Source: M0108 sp963841065 (GTDB lineage: Bacteria; Pseudomonadota; Gammaproteobacteria; Chromatiales; Chromatiaceae). From it: a stretch of DNA of 64,000 nt. Within the stretch, counting starts at the first letter, position 1. Every line of letters begins with the position of its first letter. The translations under genes and the position numbers were made by a program. The notes beneath the pieces were generated by a model. It saw only the letters and a program-made list of their open reading frames with translations. It did not search any database and had not been told where the DNA came from. Positions 56,859 through 64,000 of the stretch are shown one piece after another. The stretch is from NCBI GenBank assembly GCA_963841065.1, contig CAWJBI010000020.1:1-64000 (forward strand). The letters run 5' to 3'.

Positions 56859-57924
56859 TCAGACCTCGCCAAACAGGTCCCCCAGGGGACCAGCCTGGGT
56901 AGCGGCGGGGCGCGGCGGCCGGATACCCAGATGCAGATAGGCGGTCTGGGTCGCCATGCGGCCGCGCGGGGTGCGCATCAGATAACCCTGCTGGATGAGG
57001 AAGGGTTCCAGGACATCCTCGATGGTGCCGCGCTCCTCGCCGATGGCGGCGGCCAGGCTCTCGACGCCGACGGGGCCGCCGTCGAACTTCTCGATGACGG
57101 CCGCCAGCAGGCGGCGGTCCATGTGGTCGAAACCCAGGGCATCCACCTTGAGCATGGAGCAGGGCGCCATCCGCCACCGCGGCGGTGATGCGGCCGTCGG
57201 CCTTGACCTGGGCGAAGTCCCGCACCCGCCGCAGCAGGCGATTGGCGATGCGCGGCGTGCCCCGGGAGCGACGGGCGATCTCGGCGGCGCCGGCCTCCTC
57301 GGTCTCGATGCCGAGGATGCGGGCGGAGCGGGCGACGATGTGGGCCAGGTCCTCCGCCGAATAAAACTCCAGACGCTGGACAATGCCAAACCGATCCCGC
57401 AGGGGCGAGGTCAGCAGCCCGGCGCGGGTGGTGGCGCCCACCAGGGTGAAGGGCGGCAGGTCGAGCTTGATGGAGCGCGCCGCCGGGCCCTCGCCGATCA
57501 TGATGTCGAGCTGGTAGTCCTCCATGGCCGGGTAGAGGACCTCCTCCATGACCGGGCTCAGGCGGTGGATCTCGTCCACGAAAAGGACATCCCCCGGCTC
57601 CAGATTGGTGAGGAGGGCCGCCAGGTCGCCGGGCTTCTCCAGCACCGGGCCCGAGGTCTGGCGCAGGCCCACCGCCATTTCATGGGCGATGATGTGGGCC
57701 AGGGTGGTCTTGCCCAGGCCGGGGGGGCCGAAGATGAGGACGTGGTCCAGGGTCTCGCGGCGCTGGCGGGCGGCGTGGATGAAGATCTCCATCTGTTCGC
57801 GCACCGCCGGCTGGCCGACATAGTCCGCCAACTGCCGCGGGCGGATGGCCCTATCCAGCGCCTTGTCTTCCGGGGCCGAGTCGGGGCTGATGAGGCGATC
57901 GGGGACAGGCGGGGAGGCGGACAT
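56859..57924 (-). CDS. ruvB: Holliday junction branch-migration helicase RuvB (one frameshift)
   Basis: AAA+ motor of about 354 residues that drives branch migration with RuvA. LADYVGQPAVREQMEIFI, Walker A GPPGLGKTTLAH, Walker B LFVDEIHRLSP, sensor GATTRAGLLTSPLRDRFG and arginine finger region are intact. The frame breaks near 57158: CCCTGCTCCATG holds one extra C, after which SMLKVDALGFDHMDRRLLAA leads to the winged-helix end (RTPRGRMATQTAYLHLGI). The start is at MSASPPVPDRLI. ruvA and ruvC are not adjacent here. Confidence 0.93.
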
Positions 57925-58017
57925 CAAGGCTCGGGGATTGGGGGTCAGGTGGCTGAGGCAGGGCGGGTCAGGCGCCGCGGATGAGGTCAGTTTGACACGG
58001 CGGGCCCGCGATTGCAC

Positions 58018-60273
58018 TCAGGGCCCGGGCTCCAGGAAGACCCGGACCCGGCTGGAACGGCCCTCGGCATCCACGACGGCGAGGCTGACGAAGCCCGGGC
58101 CGGCGGGGCGCCAGTGGGTAGCACGGGCGTAGGGCTCCCGGGCGATGGGGGCGCCGTTGGCAAACCAGGTGAAGGGGGGCTGACCGTCGCGGACCTTGAG
58201 GGTCAGCTCCGCCTCGCCGCCGGGGGCCAGGGCCAGGCGGGCGCCGGCGGGGGGAAAGGCGATGCGCGGGCCGGCGGTCGCGGCCGAGCCGCCGACCTGG
58301 CGCAGGGGTGGGGGCAGCTTGGCGGTGGTCGTCTGCAAGACCCCCGGCGGGGCCGGGGGCAGGGGCTGACGCGGGCCCAGGCGCGCGAAGGCGTCGATCA
58401 GCAGGGGCGCGGCGGCGGTGATACCGGTGAGTCCGGGCACGGGGGCGCCATCCGGCCGGCCGGCCCAGACGCCGATCACATGCCGGCCGTCGAAACCCAG
58501 GGCCCAGGCATCGCGGTAGCCGTAGGAGGTGCCCGTCTTGAAGGCCAGGCCGGCGGCGCTGGCGGCCTCGGGGGCCGGCACCCCGGCGAGGATGTTGGCG
58601 ACTTGCCAGGCGGCGCCGGCCTCCAGCACGCGTTGCTGGCCAGATGGGTTCTGGGCGACTGGGGTCACGGGTGCGGACTCCTTTGGGGTCACATTCCGAG
58701 TCGCGTCCTGGGTCGCGCTTTGATGCTTGCCCGGGACCTCGGTCCGAATCGCAGCCGGATCGGTATTGGGATCCAGCCTCGGGGTCCCACCCGGGGACGC
58801 GGCCCGGCTCGCCCCGGGGACCGGGGACGCGGACAGGTTCTCCACCAGCCTCAGGGACCGCCCGCCCCGGGCTATGGCCCCATAAAGGACCACCAGGTCC
58901 GTCAGGCGCAGCCCCACCCCGCCCAGGCCGATGGCGAGACCGGGTGGCGACAGGTCCGGGAGTTCCGGCCGGGCCCCGGCCCGCTTTAGCCGCGCCACCA
59001 GGCGCGCCGGACCGACCGCCTCCAGCAGCTTGACGGCGGGGATATTGAGGGAGAGCTGGAGGGCGCGGCGCAGGGTCACCGTGCCCTGGTAGTCGCGGTC
59101 GAAATTGGCGGGGACATAGCGACCAAAGCCCGCGGGGCGGTCCTCGATCAGGCTCTCCGGGTGGCCGATGCCGGCCTCGAAGGCCAGCCCGTAAATCAGC
59201 GGTTTGAGGGTCGATCCCGGCGAGCGCACCGCCTGGGTCATGTCGATGAAGCCCTCGCGATCCCCCGCCAGCAGGCCGGCGGAACCGACGGAGGCCAGGA
59301 TCTCGCCGGTACCGTGATCCGCCACCAGCAGGGCCAGGGACAGGCGCTCCCCCAGGGCCAGGGCGCGCTCGGCGGCCAGCGTTTCGAGCCTGGCCTGGAG
59401 GTCCGCATCCAGGGTCAGCCGTTGCACCGCCAGGTCGGGATGCGCTACCCGCGCCCGCTGGGTGGCATGCGGGGCCAACAAGGGGAAGGGGCGGCGCCGG
59501 TGGGGCACGGGCTCGCGCCGGGCCGCCTCGGCCTCGTCGTGGTCCAGGATGCCCGCGGCGACGGCCCGCGCCAGGACCCGATCGCGCGCGCGTTCGGCCG
59601 CCACCGGGTCCCGGTCCGGGCGCCGGGCCTCGGGGGCTTGGGGCAGAGCCACCAGCAGGGCCGCCTGGGCCGGGGTCAAGCGCCCGGGCTCCTTGCCAAA
59701 CCAGGCCAGGGTGGCGGCGCGAATGCCCTCGAGATTGCCGCCATAGGGGGCAAGGAGCAGATAGCGTTCGAGGATGGCCACCTTGTCCAGCCGCCGCTCC
59801 AGGGCCAGGGCCGAGACCATTTGTCGGGTCTTGCCCGCCAGGCCCCGGGTCGGCTGGCCCTCCAGCAGGCGCGCCACCTGCATGGTCAGGGTCGAGGCCC
59901 CGGAGACGATGCGCCCGTTGACGACCCACTGCCGGGCCGCCCGGGCCAGGGCGAGGACATCGACGCCGCCATGGTCGTGGAAGCGCCGGTCCTCGCAGGC
60001 CAGCAGGATGCGGATGAAGAGGGGGTCCACCTCCCCCAGGGTTACCGGCAGGCGCCAGCGGCCATCGGCGACGGTAAAGGCCCGCAACAGGCGGCCATGG
60101 CGATCCAGGACCAGGGGCGAGGTCGGCACGGCCCCCAGGCGGGGCTCCAGGGCGCTGGCCAGGAAGGGAAGACTCGCGAGGGCGGCGAGCCCGGCCAGGA
60201 ACAAGGCCCCGAGGGCGAGCAAGAGCCAGCGACCGGGACCTTGACGAGGATCAGGCAGCAATCTCAACCTCAT
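58018..60273 (-). CDS. pbpC: Penicillin-binding protein 1C
   Basis: Bifunctional peptidoglycan synthase of 751 residues anchored by an N-terminal helix (WLLLALGALFLAGLAALASL). The GT51 domain has LLACEDRRFHDHGGVDVLAL and GGSTLTMQ-type SGASTLTMQVARLL. The transpeptidase has SPGSTLKPLIYG (SxxK), SLN and KTGTSYGYRDAW. The C-terminal BiPBP_C domain ends GRSSRVRVFLEPGP. Between the SLN and KTG motifs lies a Pro/Thr/Ala-rich insertion (about 75 residues) not usual in PBP1C. It starts at MRLRLLPDPRQG. Confidence 0.94.
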   Translation of the reverse strand: MRLRLLPDPRQGPGRWLLLALGALFLAGLAALASLPFLASALEPRLGAVPTSPLVLDRHGRLLRAFTVADGRWRLPVTLGEVDPLFIRILLACEDRRFHDHGGVDVLALARAARQWVVNGRIVSGASTLTMQVARLLEGQPTRGLAGKTRQMVSALALERRLDKVAILERYLLLAPYGGNLEGIRAATLAWFGKEPGRLTPAQAALLVALPQAPEARRPDRDPVAAERARDRVLARAVAAGILDHDEAEAARREPVPHRRRPFPLLAPHATQRARVAHPDLAVQRLTLDADLQARLETLAAERALALGERLSLALLVADHGTGEILASVGSAGLLAGDREGFIDMTQAVRSPGSTLKPLIYGLAFEAGIGHPESLIEDRPAGFGRYVPANFDRDYQGTVTLRRALQLSLNIPAVKLLEAVGPARLVARLKRAGARPELPDLSPPGLAIGLGGVGLRLTDLVVLYGAIARGGRSLRLVENLSASPVPGASRAASPGGTPRLDPNTDPAAIRTEVPGKHQSATQDATRNVTPKESAPVTPVAQNPSGQQRVLEAGAAWQVANILAGVPAPEAASAAGLAFKTGTSYGYRDAWALGFDGRHVIGVWAGRPDGAPVPGLTGITAAAPLLIDAFARLGPRQPLPPAPPGVLQTTTAKLPPPLRQVGGSAATAGPRIAFPPAGARLALAPGGEAELTLKVRDGQPPFTWFANGAPIAREPYARATHWRPAGPGFVSLAVVDAEGRSSRVRVFLEPGP

Positions 60274-60328
60274 GATGGCAAGCGCTTGCGCATGGCGGGA
60301 TGTTAGCGCGGGTCCCGCCAGCACCCGG

Positions 60329-60868
60329 TCAGATCTTGAGGCCCAGCAAGATGCCGGCGGTGAAGGAGGCGGCGTTGGAGAGGTTTTTCGACATGAAATC
60401 CTGGAGCCCGCCCGCGTAGGCACCGAACCAGGCCGCGAAACTGTCGTAGCCGGCCTCCATGCCGGACCAGTTGATGCCGATGAAGCCAGCCTGTTGCAGG
60501 GCAAAGAGGGCGATCAGCAGGAGACCGCCCCCCACCAGCGCGATCTTGAAGGCGATCTTGAAGGCGAAACCCACCGCCAGCCCGACGATGAAGGAAAAAC
60601 CCAGGTTCAGCAGGTGCTCGGGGGAAAACAGGGCCGGATCGGCGCCCTGGCCCCTGGCCACGCCATCGGGCGGGAAGGGCAGGGGCGACTCAGGCGCGGG
60701 TGGCGCCAGGATGTCCGCCCCCAGGTTCGCCGGAAAGCTCTCGGTCGGGGGCCGGCCATGGGCCGGGGTCGCCAGGGCGGGGCCCTCCGACTGACGGGCC
60801 AGGTGGGAGCTCGCCGCCACGGCGCCCGCCAGGCCCAGCGCGCTCCCCACCAGGGTCAGGGGCCGCAT
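60329..60868 (-). CDS. FUN14 domain membrane protein
   Basis: Protein of 179 residues. A first hydrophobic segment (LTLVGSALGLAGAVAA) and a Pro-rich linker (30-80) precede the FUN14 domain with three membrane segments: LGFSFIVGLAVGFAFKIAFK, IALVGGGLLLIALFALQQAG and AASFTAGILLGLKI. Bacterial FUN14 proteins have no firm function. It lies between lpdA and pbpC on the same strand with 60-base and 55-base gaps, so co-transcription is possible. Confidence 0.85.
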   Translation of the reverse strand: MRPLTLVGSALGLAGAVAASSHLARQSEGPALATPAHGRPPTESFPANLGADILAPPAPESPLPFPPDGVARGQGADPALFSPEHLLNLGFSFIVGLAVGFAFKIAFKIALVGGGLLLIALFALQQAGFIGINWSGMEAGYDSFAAWFGAYAGGLQDFMSKNLSNAASFTAGILLGLKI

Positions 60869-60928
60869 CGCTCGCCCCGCCCCCGGGCTCCCGGCGCCGC
60901 ATTCAAGACCCCATCCCGCCTGTTCCGC

Positions 60929-62596
60929 CTAACGCCGGCGTGGCGGCGGCAGATCGGTGATGGAGCCATGGGCCACCTCCGCCGCCAAGCCGATGGTCTC
61001 GTTCAGCGTCGGATGGGGGTGGATGGTCAGGCCGATATCCTCGTAGTCCGCACCCATCTCCAGGGCCAGGACAGTCTCGCCAATAAGTTCACCGGCATTG
61101 GGACCCACGATACCGGCGCCCAGGATGCGCTTGGTGGTGGGATCGAAGAGGAGCTTGGTCAGGCCCTCGTCACGGCCAATACCCAGGGCGCGACCACTGG
61201 CGGCCCAGGGGAAGGCCCCCTTTTCATAGGCGATGCCCTTGGCCTTGGCCTCGTTTTCCGTCAGGCCCATCCAGGCCACCTCCGGGTCCGTGTAGGCCAC
61301 CGAGGGGATGGTGAGCGGATCGAACAGGGCCGGCAGGCCGGCGATGACCTCGGCGGCAACCTTGGCCTCGTGGGTGGCCTTATGCGCCAGCATGGGGTTG
61401 CCCACCACGTCGCCGATGGCGAAGATGTTGGGGACATTGGTGCGCATGTGTTGGTCCACCGGGATGAAGCCCCGCTCGTCCACCGTCACGCCCGCCACCT
61501 CGGCGCCGATGAGTTTGCCATTGGGCCGGCGGCCCACCGCCACCAGGACCCGGTCGTAGATATCCTCGGCCGGGGCATCCGGGCCCTCGAAGCCGACCTT
61601 GATGCCCTCGGCGGTGGCGCTCATGGCGGTGACCTTGGTGCCGAGCATGATGCGGTCGTAACGCTTGTTGATGACCTTCTCCAGGGGCTTGACCAGGTCC
61701 TTGTCGCAACCCGGGATAAGCTGGTCCTGGAGTTCCACGATGTCGATGCGCGATCCCAGGGCCTGATAGACGGTGGCCATCTCCAGGCCGATGATGCCGC
61801 CGCCGACGACCAGCATGCGGGCGGGGATATCCGGCAGGGTCAGGGCATCGGTGGAATCCATGACCCGCGGGTCCTCGTGGGGGAAGCCGGGGATCTTCAC
61901 CGGCGTCGAGCCGCAGGCGATGATGGCCTGGTCGAAGCTGACCCGGACGCGCCCCTCGCGGGTCTCGACGGCGATCCGGTTCGGCGCCTCGAAGCGCCCA
62001 CTGCCCTGGATGACCTGGACGTTACGCGCCTTGGCCAGACCCGCCAGTCCTCCCGTCAGCTTTTGCACCACCTTATCCTTACCCGCCCGCAGCTTATCCA
62101 GATCGATGTCCGGCTCGCCGAAACGCACGCCCAGGTGAGCCATCTCCGCCGCCTCGTTGATGATCTGGGCGGCATGGAGCAGGGCCTTGGAGGGGATGCA
62201 ACCGACATTGAGGCAGACGCCGCCCAGACTCGGGTAGCGCTCGATCAGGACCACCTGTTTCCCCAAGTCGGCGGCACGGAAGGCCGCCGTGTAGCCACCG
62301 GGGCCCGCGCCCAGCACGACCACCTCGGTGGCGATCTCGGTGACGGCGGTCTCGCCCGCCGCCTCGGCGTTCAGGACCAAGAGGAGATCGCCCTCCGCCA
62401 CCCCGTCGCCTGCCTTGACCTGGATCCGGGCCAGAGTACCCGGAGCCGGCGCCGTAATCCCGACGGCCCCCTTGTCACCTTGCAGGGTAATGATGGCTTG
62501 ATCCCGCAGCACCCGGTCTCCGGGTGCGACCAACACCTCGACGACCGCAACCCGTCCGCCGATCGCGGGAACGCGAACCTCTATGTCGTTGCTCAT
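60929..62596 (-). CDS. lpdA: Dihydrolipoyl dehydrogenase with N-terminal lipoyl domain
   Basis: Flavoenzyme of 555 residues that reoxidises dihydrolipoamide in 2-oxo acid dehydrogenase complexes. Residues 1-78 are a lipoyl domain with Lys42 in QGDKGAVGIT. FAD binding is by VVLGAGPGGYTAAFRAADLG, and the redox-active disulfide is GGVCLNVGCIPSK (Cys128, Cys133). The NAD domain has VVGGGIIGLEMATVYQALGS and the C-terminal HPHPTLNE gives the catalytic His-Glu. AGGATAATAAACAAG precedes the ATG at 62596. The E1 and E2 genes usually found beside it are absent. Confidence 0.96.
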   Translation of the reverse strand: MSNDIEVRVPAIGGRVAVVEVLVAPGDRVLRDQAIITLQGDKGAVGITAPAPGTLARIQVKAGDGVAEGDLLLVLNAEAAGETAVTEIATEVVVLGAGPGGYTAAFRAADLGKQVVLIERYPSLGGVCLNVGCIPSKALLHAAQIINEAAEMAHLGVRFGEPDIDLDKLRAGKDKVVQKLTGGLAGLAKARNVQVIQGSGRFEAPNRIAVETREGRVRVSFDQAIIACGSTPVKIPGFPHEDPRVMDSTDALTLPDIPARMLVVGGGIIGLEMATVYQALGSRIDIVELQDQLIPGCDKDLVKPLEKVINKRYDRIMLGTKVTAMSATAEGIKVGFEGPDAPAEDIYDRVLVAVGRRPNGKLIGAEVAGVTVDERGFIPVDQHMRTNVPNIFAIGDVVGNPMLAHKATHEAKVAAEVIAGLPALFDPLTIPSVAYTDPEVAWMGLTENEAKAKGIAYEKGAFPWAASGRALGIGRDEGLTKLLFDPTTKRILGAGIVGPNAGELIGETVLALEMGADYEDIGLTIHPHPTLNETIGLAAEVAHGSITDLPPPRRR

Positions 62597-62883
62597 CTTG
62601 TTTATTATCCTCATAACTTTGGTGGTGGGCGGACCGCATCCAGCCAGGCCCGAGGTCATGATACTAGGTCGGGGCCCCGAGCGGGCAGGCCCCCCGGATA
62701 TCGCGCCGCGAGACCAAAAATCTGGCATTTGTCTTGCCAAAGACACGAATTAGCGGTCAGAATAAGTTTCCCAAGGGCAAAACTGGCGACAAGTGCTCGC
62801 ACTAACGCTTTGCATTGTGCTATAAAAGAAATAGCCCTTTGGGCGAAACCCCTATTTTCAAACAACTCTTGGAGAGTTAATCC
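62597..62883. other. Divergent spacer between lpdA and the lipoprotein gene
   Basis: Holds promoters for both genes. The part close to the lipoprotein gene is AT-rich, in contrast to the surroundings, as expected for a strongly expressed gene. Confidence 0.5.
62818..62826 (+). promoter_or_regulatory. Extended -10 promoter element of the Lpp-like gene
   Basis: TGCTATAAA fits an extended -10 box (TG-n-TATAAT type), 58 bases before the ATG. No good -35 box lies at the normal distance, which extended -10 promoters tolerate. Confidence 0.5.
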
Positions 62884-63069
62884 ATGACTAAGATCATTTC
62901 CCTTTCCGCCGCCGCCCTCCTTGGCCTGGGCCTCCTGTCTGGCTGCACCGATCAGCAGGCTCGTGACACCGCCGCCGACGCCCTGAAGAAGGCCGAAGCC
63001 GCTCAGGCTTGCTGCGATGCCACCACTCAGCGCGTTGATCGCATGTATCAGAAGATCATGTCCAAGTAA
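62884..63069 (+). CDS. Lpp-like (murein) outer-membrane lipoprotein
   Basis: Protein of 61 residues. The lipobox LLSGC sets lipidated Cys21. The mature part is a short alanine-rich coiled coil (ARDTAADALKKAEAAQACCD) with heptad spacing, followed by RVDRMYQKIMSK. It ends in lysine, as Braun lipoprotein does, the residue joined to diaminopimelate by L,D-transpeptidases. Two adjacent cysteines (CC) in the coil are unusual. GGAGAG lies 8 bases ahead of the ATG. An L,D-transpeptidase gene is convergent and overlaps by 22 bases. Likely abundant. Confidence 0.88.
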   Translation: MTKIISLSAAALLGLGLLSGCTDQQARDTAADALKKAEAAQACCDATTQRVDRMYQKIMSK

Positions 63070-64000
63070 AGCCGGTTCCCCGCGCTTTGCCGGCCTCCCA
63101 CACGCTGTGGGAGGCCGGTGTTCTCTGCCACCGCCCGCTTCACCGCATTCCAATCCAAATTTACCTCCGGGGACTGAGCCAGTCGCGCCGGAACCACCTC
63201 GTGCAATGACGCCGCGGTCCCCTCGGGATCACGATGCACCTCCAAATACAAATCCTCCCCGCGCCAGCCAAACTTGTAGGGCTGTTTGACGATGGTAATG
63301 GGTTCGTTGACCGACACCATGGGGAAGAGCTGTGATACCCCCTCCGGATACATGCGGATGCAGCCGCGACTCACCTCCATGCCCAGGCCCCAGGGCTTGT
63401 TGGTGCCATGAATCAGGATGCTCGGCGCGCTGGTGCGCAGGGCGAACTCGCCCAGGGGGTTGTCGGGGCCGGCCGGCACCACCGCCGGCAGGGGTTCGCG
63501 TCCCTCCTTGGCGCGATCGGCGTGGTGGGCGGCCGTGGGCGTCCAGGTCGGGTCCTTCACCTTGGACGTAACCTTGAAACGCCCGAGCGGCGTATTGAGA
63601 CCCTCGCGGCCAACGCTGATAGCGAAAGTCGCCACCTCCTTGCCGTTGCTGGGGTAAAAATAGAGGCGCTTCTCCGCCAGATTGAGCACGATGCCCTGAT
63701 GCGGCGCATCCGGCAGGACGAAGCTCTCCGGCACCAGGACGTCATCTCCCGCCTTGGGCACCCAGATATCCACCTTCTGATTAGCCAGGCGCATATCGTC
63801 ATAGCCCATGTTGTTCTGGCGGCCGATATCGAGAAGGGTGTCTTCCTTGCGGCTCTTTACATAGAATGCCCGACCTACGACCTCCTGGTTAGGGTCGGTC
63901 AGTTTGAAGATGGCGGCCTCGGCGGACAGGGTCCAGCCAGACGCCATCAGGGCCAGGCTCACGCCCGCCGCCAGGGGGGACAACGCCCGCCCCTTACTCA
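63048..64000 (-). CDS. L,D-transpeptidase of the ErfK/YbiS type (start just outside the window)
   Basis: At least 317 codons. The edge reads (A)TGAGTAAGGGGCGGGCG on the minus strand, so the start codon probably lies one base beyond 64000. A signal peptide ends WTLSAEAAIF. A LysM-like N-terminal part (KEDTLLDIGRQNNMGYDDMR) and the YkuD domain follow: NLAEKRLYFYPSNGKEV, IHGTNKPWGLGMEVSRGCIR with catalytic Cys, and SVNEPITIVKQPYKFGW. This architecture is that of the enzymes that attach Lpp to peptidoglycan in E. coli. The last residues are coded opposite the lipoprotein gene end. Confidence 0.93.
   Translation of the reverse strand, partial: SKGRALSPLAAGVSLALMASGWTLSAEAAIFKLTDPNQEVVGRAFYVKSRKEDTLLDIGRQNNMGYDDMRLANQKVDIWVPKAGDDVLVPESFVLPDAPHQGIVLNLAEKRLYFYPSNGKEVATFAISVGREGLNTPLGRFKVTSKVKDPTWTPTAAHHADRAKEGREPLPAVVPAGPDNPLGEFALRTSAPSILIHGTNKPWGLGMEVSRGCIRMYPEGVSQLFPMVSVNEPITIVKQPYKFGWRGEDLYLEVHRDPEGTAASLHEVVPARLAQSPEVNLDWNAVKRAVAENTGLPQRVGGRQSAGNRLYLDMIF
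63090..63118 (+). terminator. Hairpin terminator of the Lpp-like gene inside the convergent gene
   Basis: CCGGCCTCCCACA pairs perfectly with TGTGGGAGGCCGG across CGC, 20 bases after the lipoprotein stop, followed by TGTTCT. The minus strand of the same DNA codes for the C terminus of the L,D-transpeptidase, so it serves both genes. Confidence 0.6.

Overview
The window is GC-rich DNA from a gammaproteobacterium. The order maf - rng - yhdP - nitrilase - tldD - pmbA, the ubiT/ubiV/ubiU set, ruvB, lpp and the AGCS, YceI and UbiT protein types all fit that class. Several accessory genes (DUF2202 protein, exported multiheme cytochrome c, FUN14 protein, CsoSCA-like carbonic anhydrase) resemble what is found in purple sulfur bacteria (Chromatiales). 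No photosynthesis or sulfur-oxidation gene lies here, so that assignment is an inference.

Layout. 0-4 kb: an exported FKBP isomerase, wecB and an amino-acid/Na+ symporter, with remnants of a Cys-loop channel gene and a cytochrome gene between them. 4.4-12 kb: a frame-broken exported protein of unknown function next to repeats that resemble a transposon end; a two-component pair followed by a DUF2202 ferritin-like protein; gloA; a Pro/Gln-rich exported protein; a CAP-domain protein. 12-16 kb: tRNA-Asn, an aspartate aminotransferase and uvrB. 15.9-24.2 kb: a pirin - pirin - YceI - YceI - cytochrome b561 operon, a large multiheme cytochrome c gene, and a LysR regulator. 24.2-26.9 kb: a DUF2281 antitoxin-like gene, an FMN reductase, an HMA-like small protein and a graveyard of gene fragments (MscS, HdeA, MNT/HEPN). 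26.9-28.4 kb: lgt and a lipoprotein L,D-transpeptidase. 28.5-41.9 kb: a long minus-strand block with two consecutive TldD/TldE pairs, an amidase, YhdP, RNase G, Maf and RlmH. 42.1-45.8 kb: metH. 46-53.3 kb: a truncated RelB antitoxin with its operator, a YiiX-like hydrolase with a CsoSCA-like carbonic anhydrase, a ZIP transporter, a K+-channel-like protein, an HMA-CDF transporter and a Fic protein. 53.4-64 kb: ubiTVU, two further L,D-transpeptidases, ruvB, pbpC, FUN14, lpdA and an Lpp-like lipoprotein.

Themes. Envelope upkeep recurs: three L,D-transpeptidases, an Lpp-like lipoprotein ending in lysine, PBP1C, YhdP, Lgt and a CAP protein. Redox proteins recur too: b561, YceI, pirins, multiheme cytochrome, FMN reductase and the O2-independent ubiquinone genes.

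Caution about the sequence. At least eight single-base insertions break otherwise well-conserved genes (metH three times, a histidine kinase, a pirin, pmbA, ruvB, ubiV). Loss of so many core genes is unlikely, so most are probably consensus errors. I annotate those as CDS and give the approximate break point. Fragments lacking both ends, or joined to unrelated sequence, are called pseudogenes.
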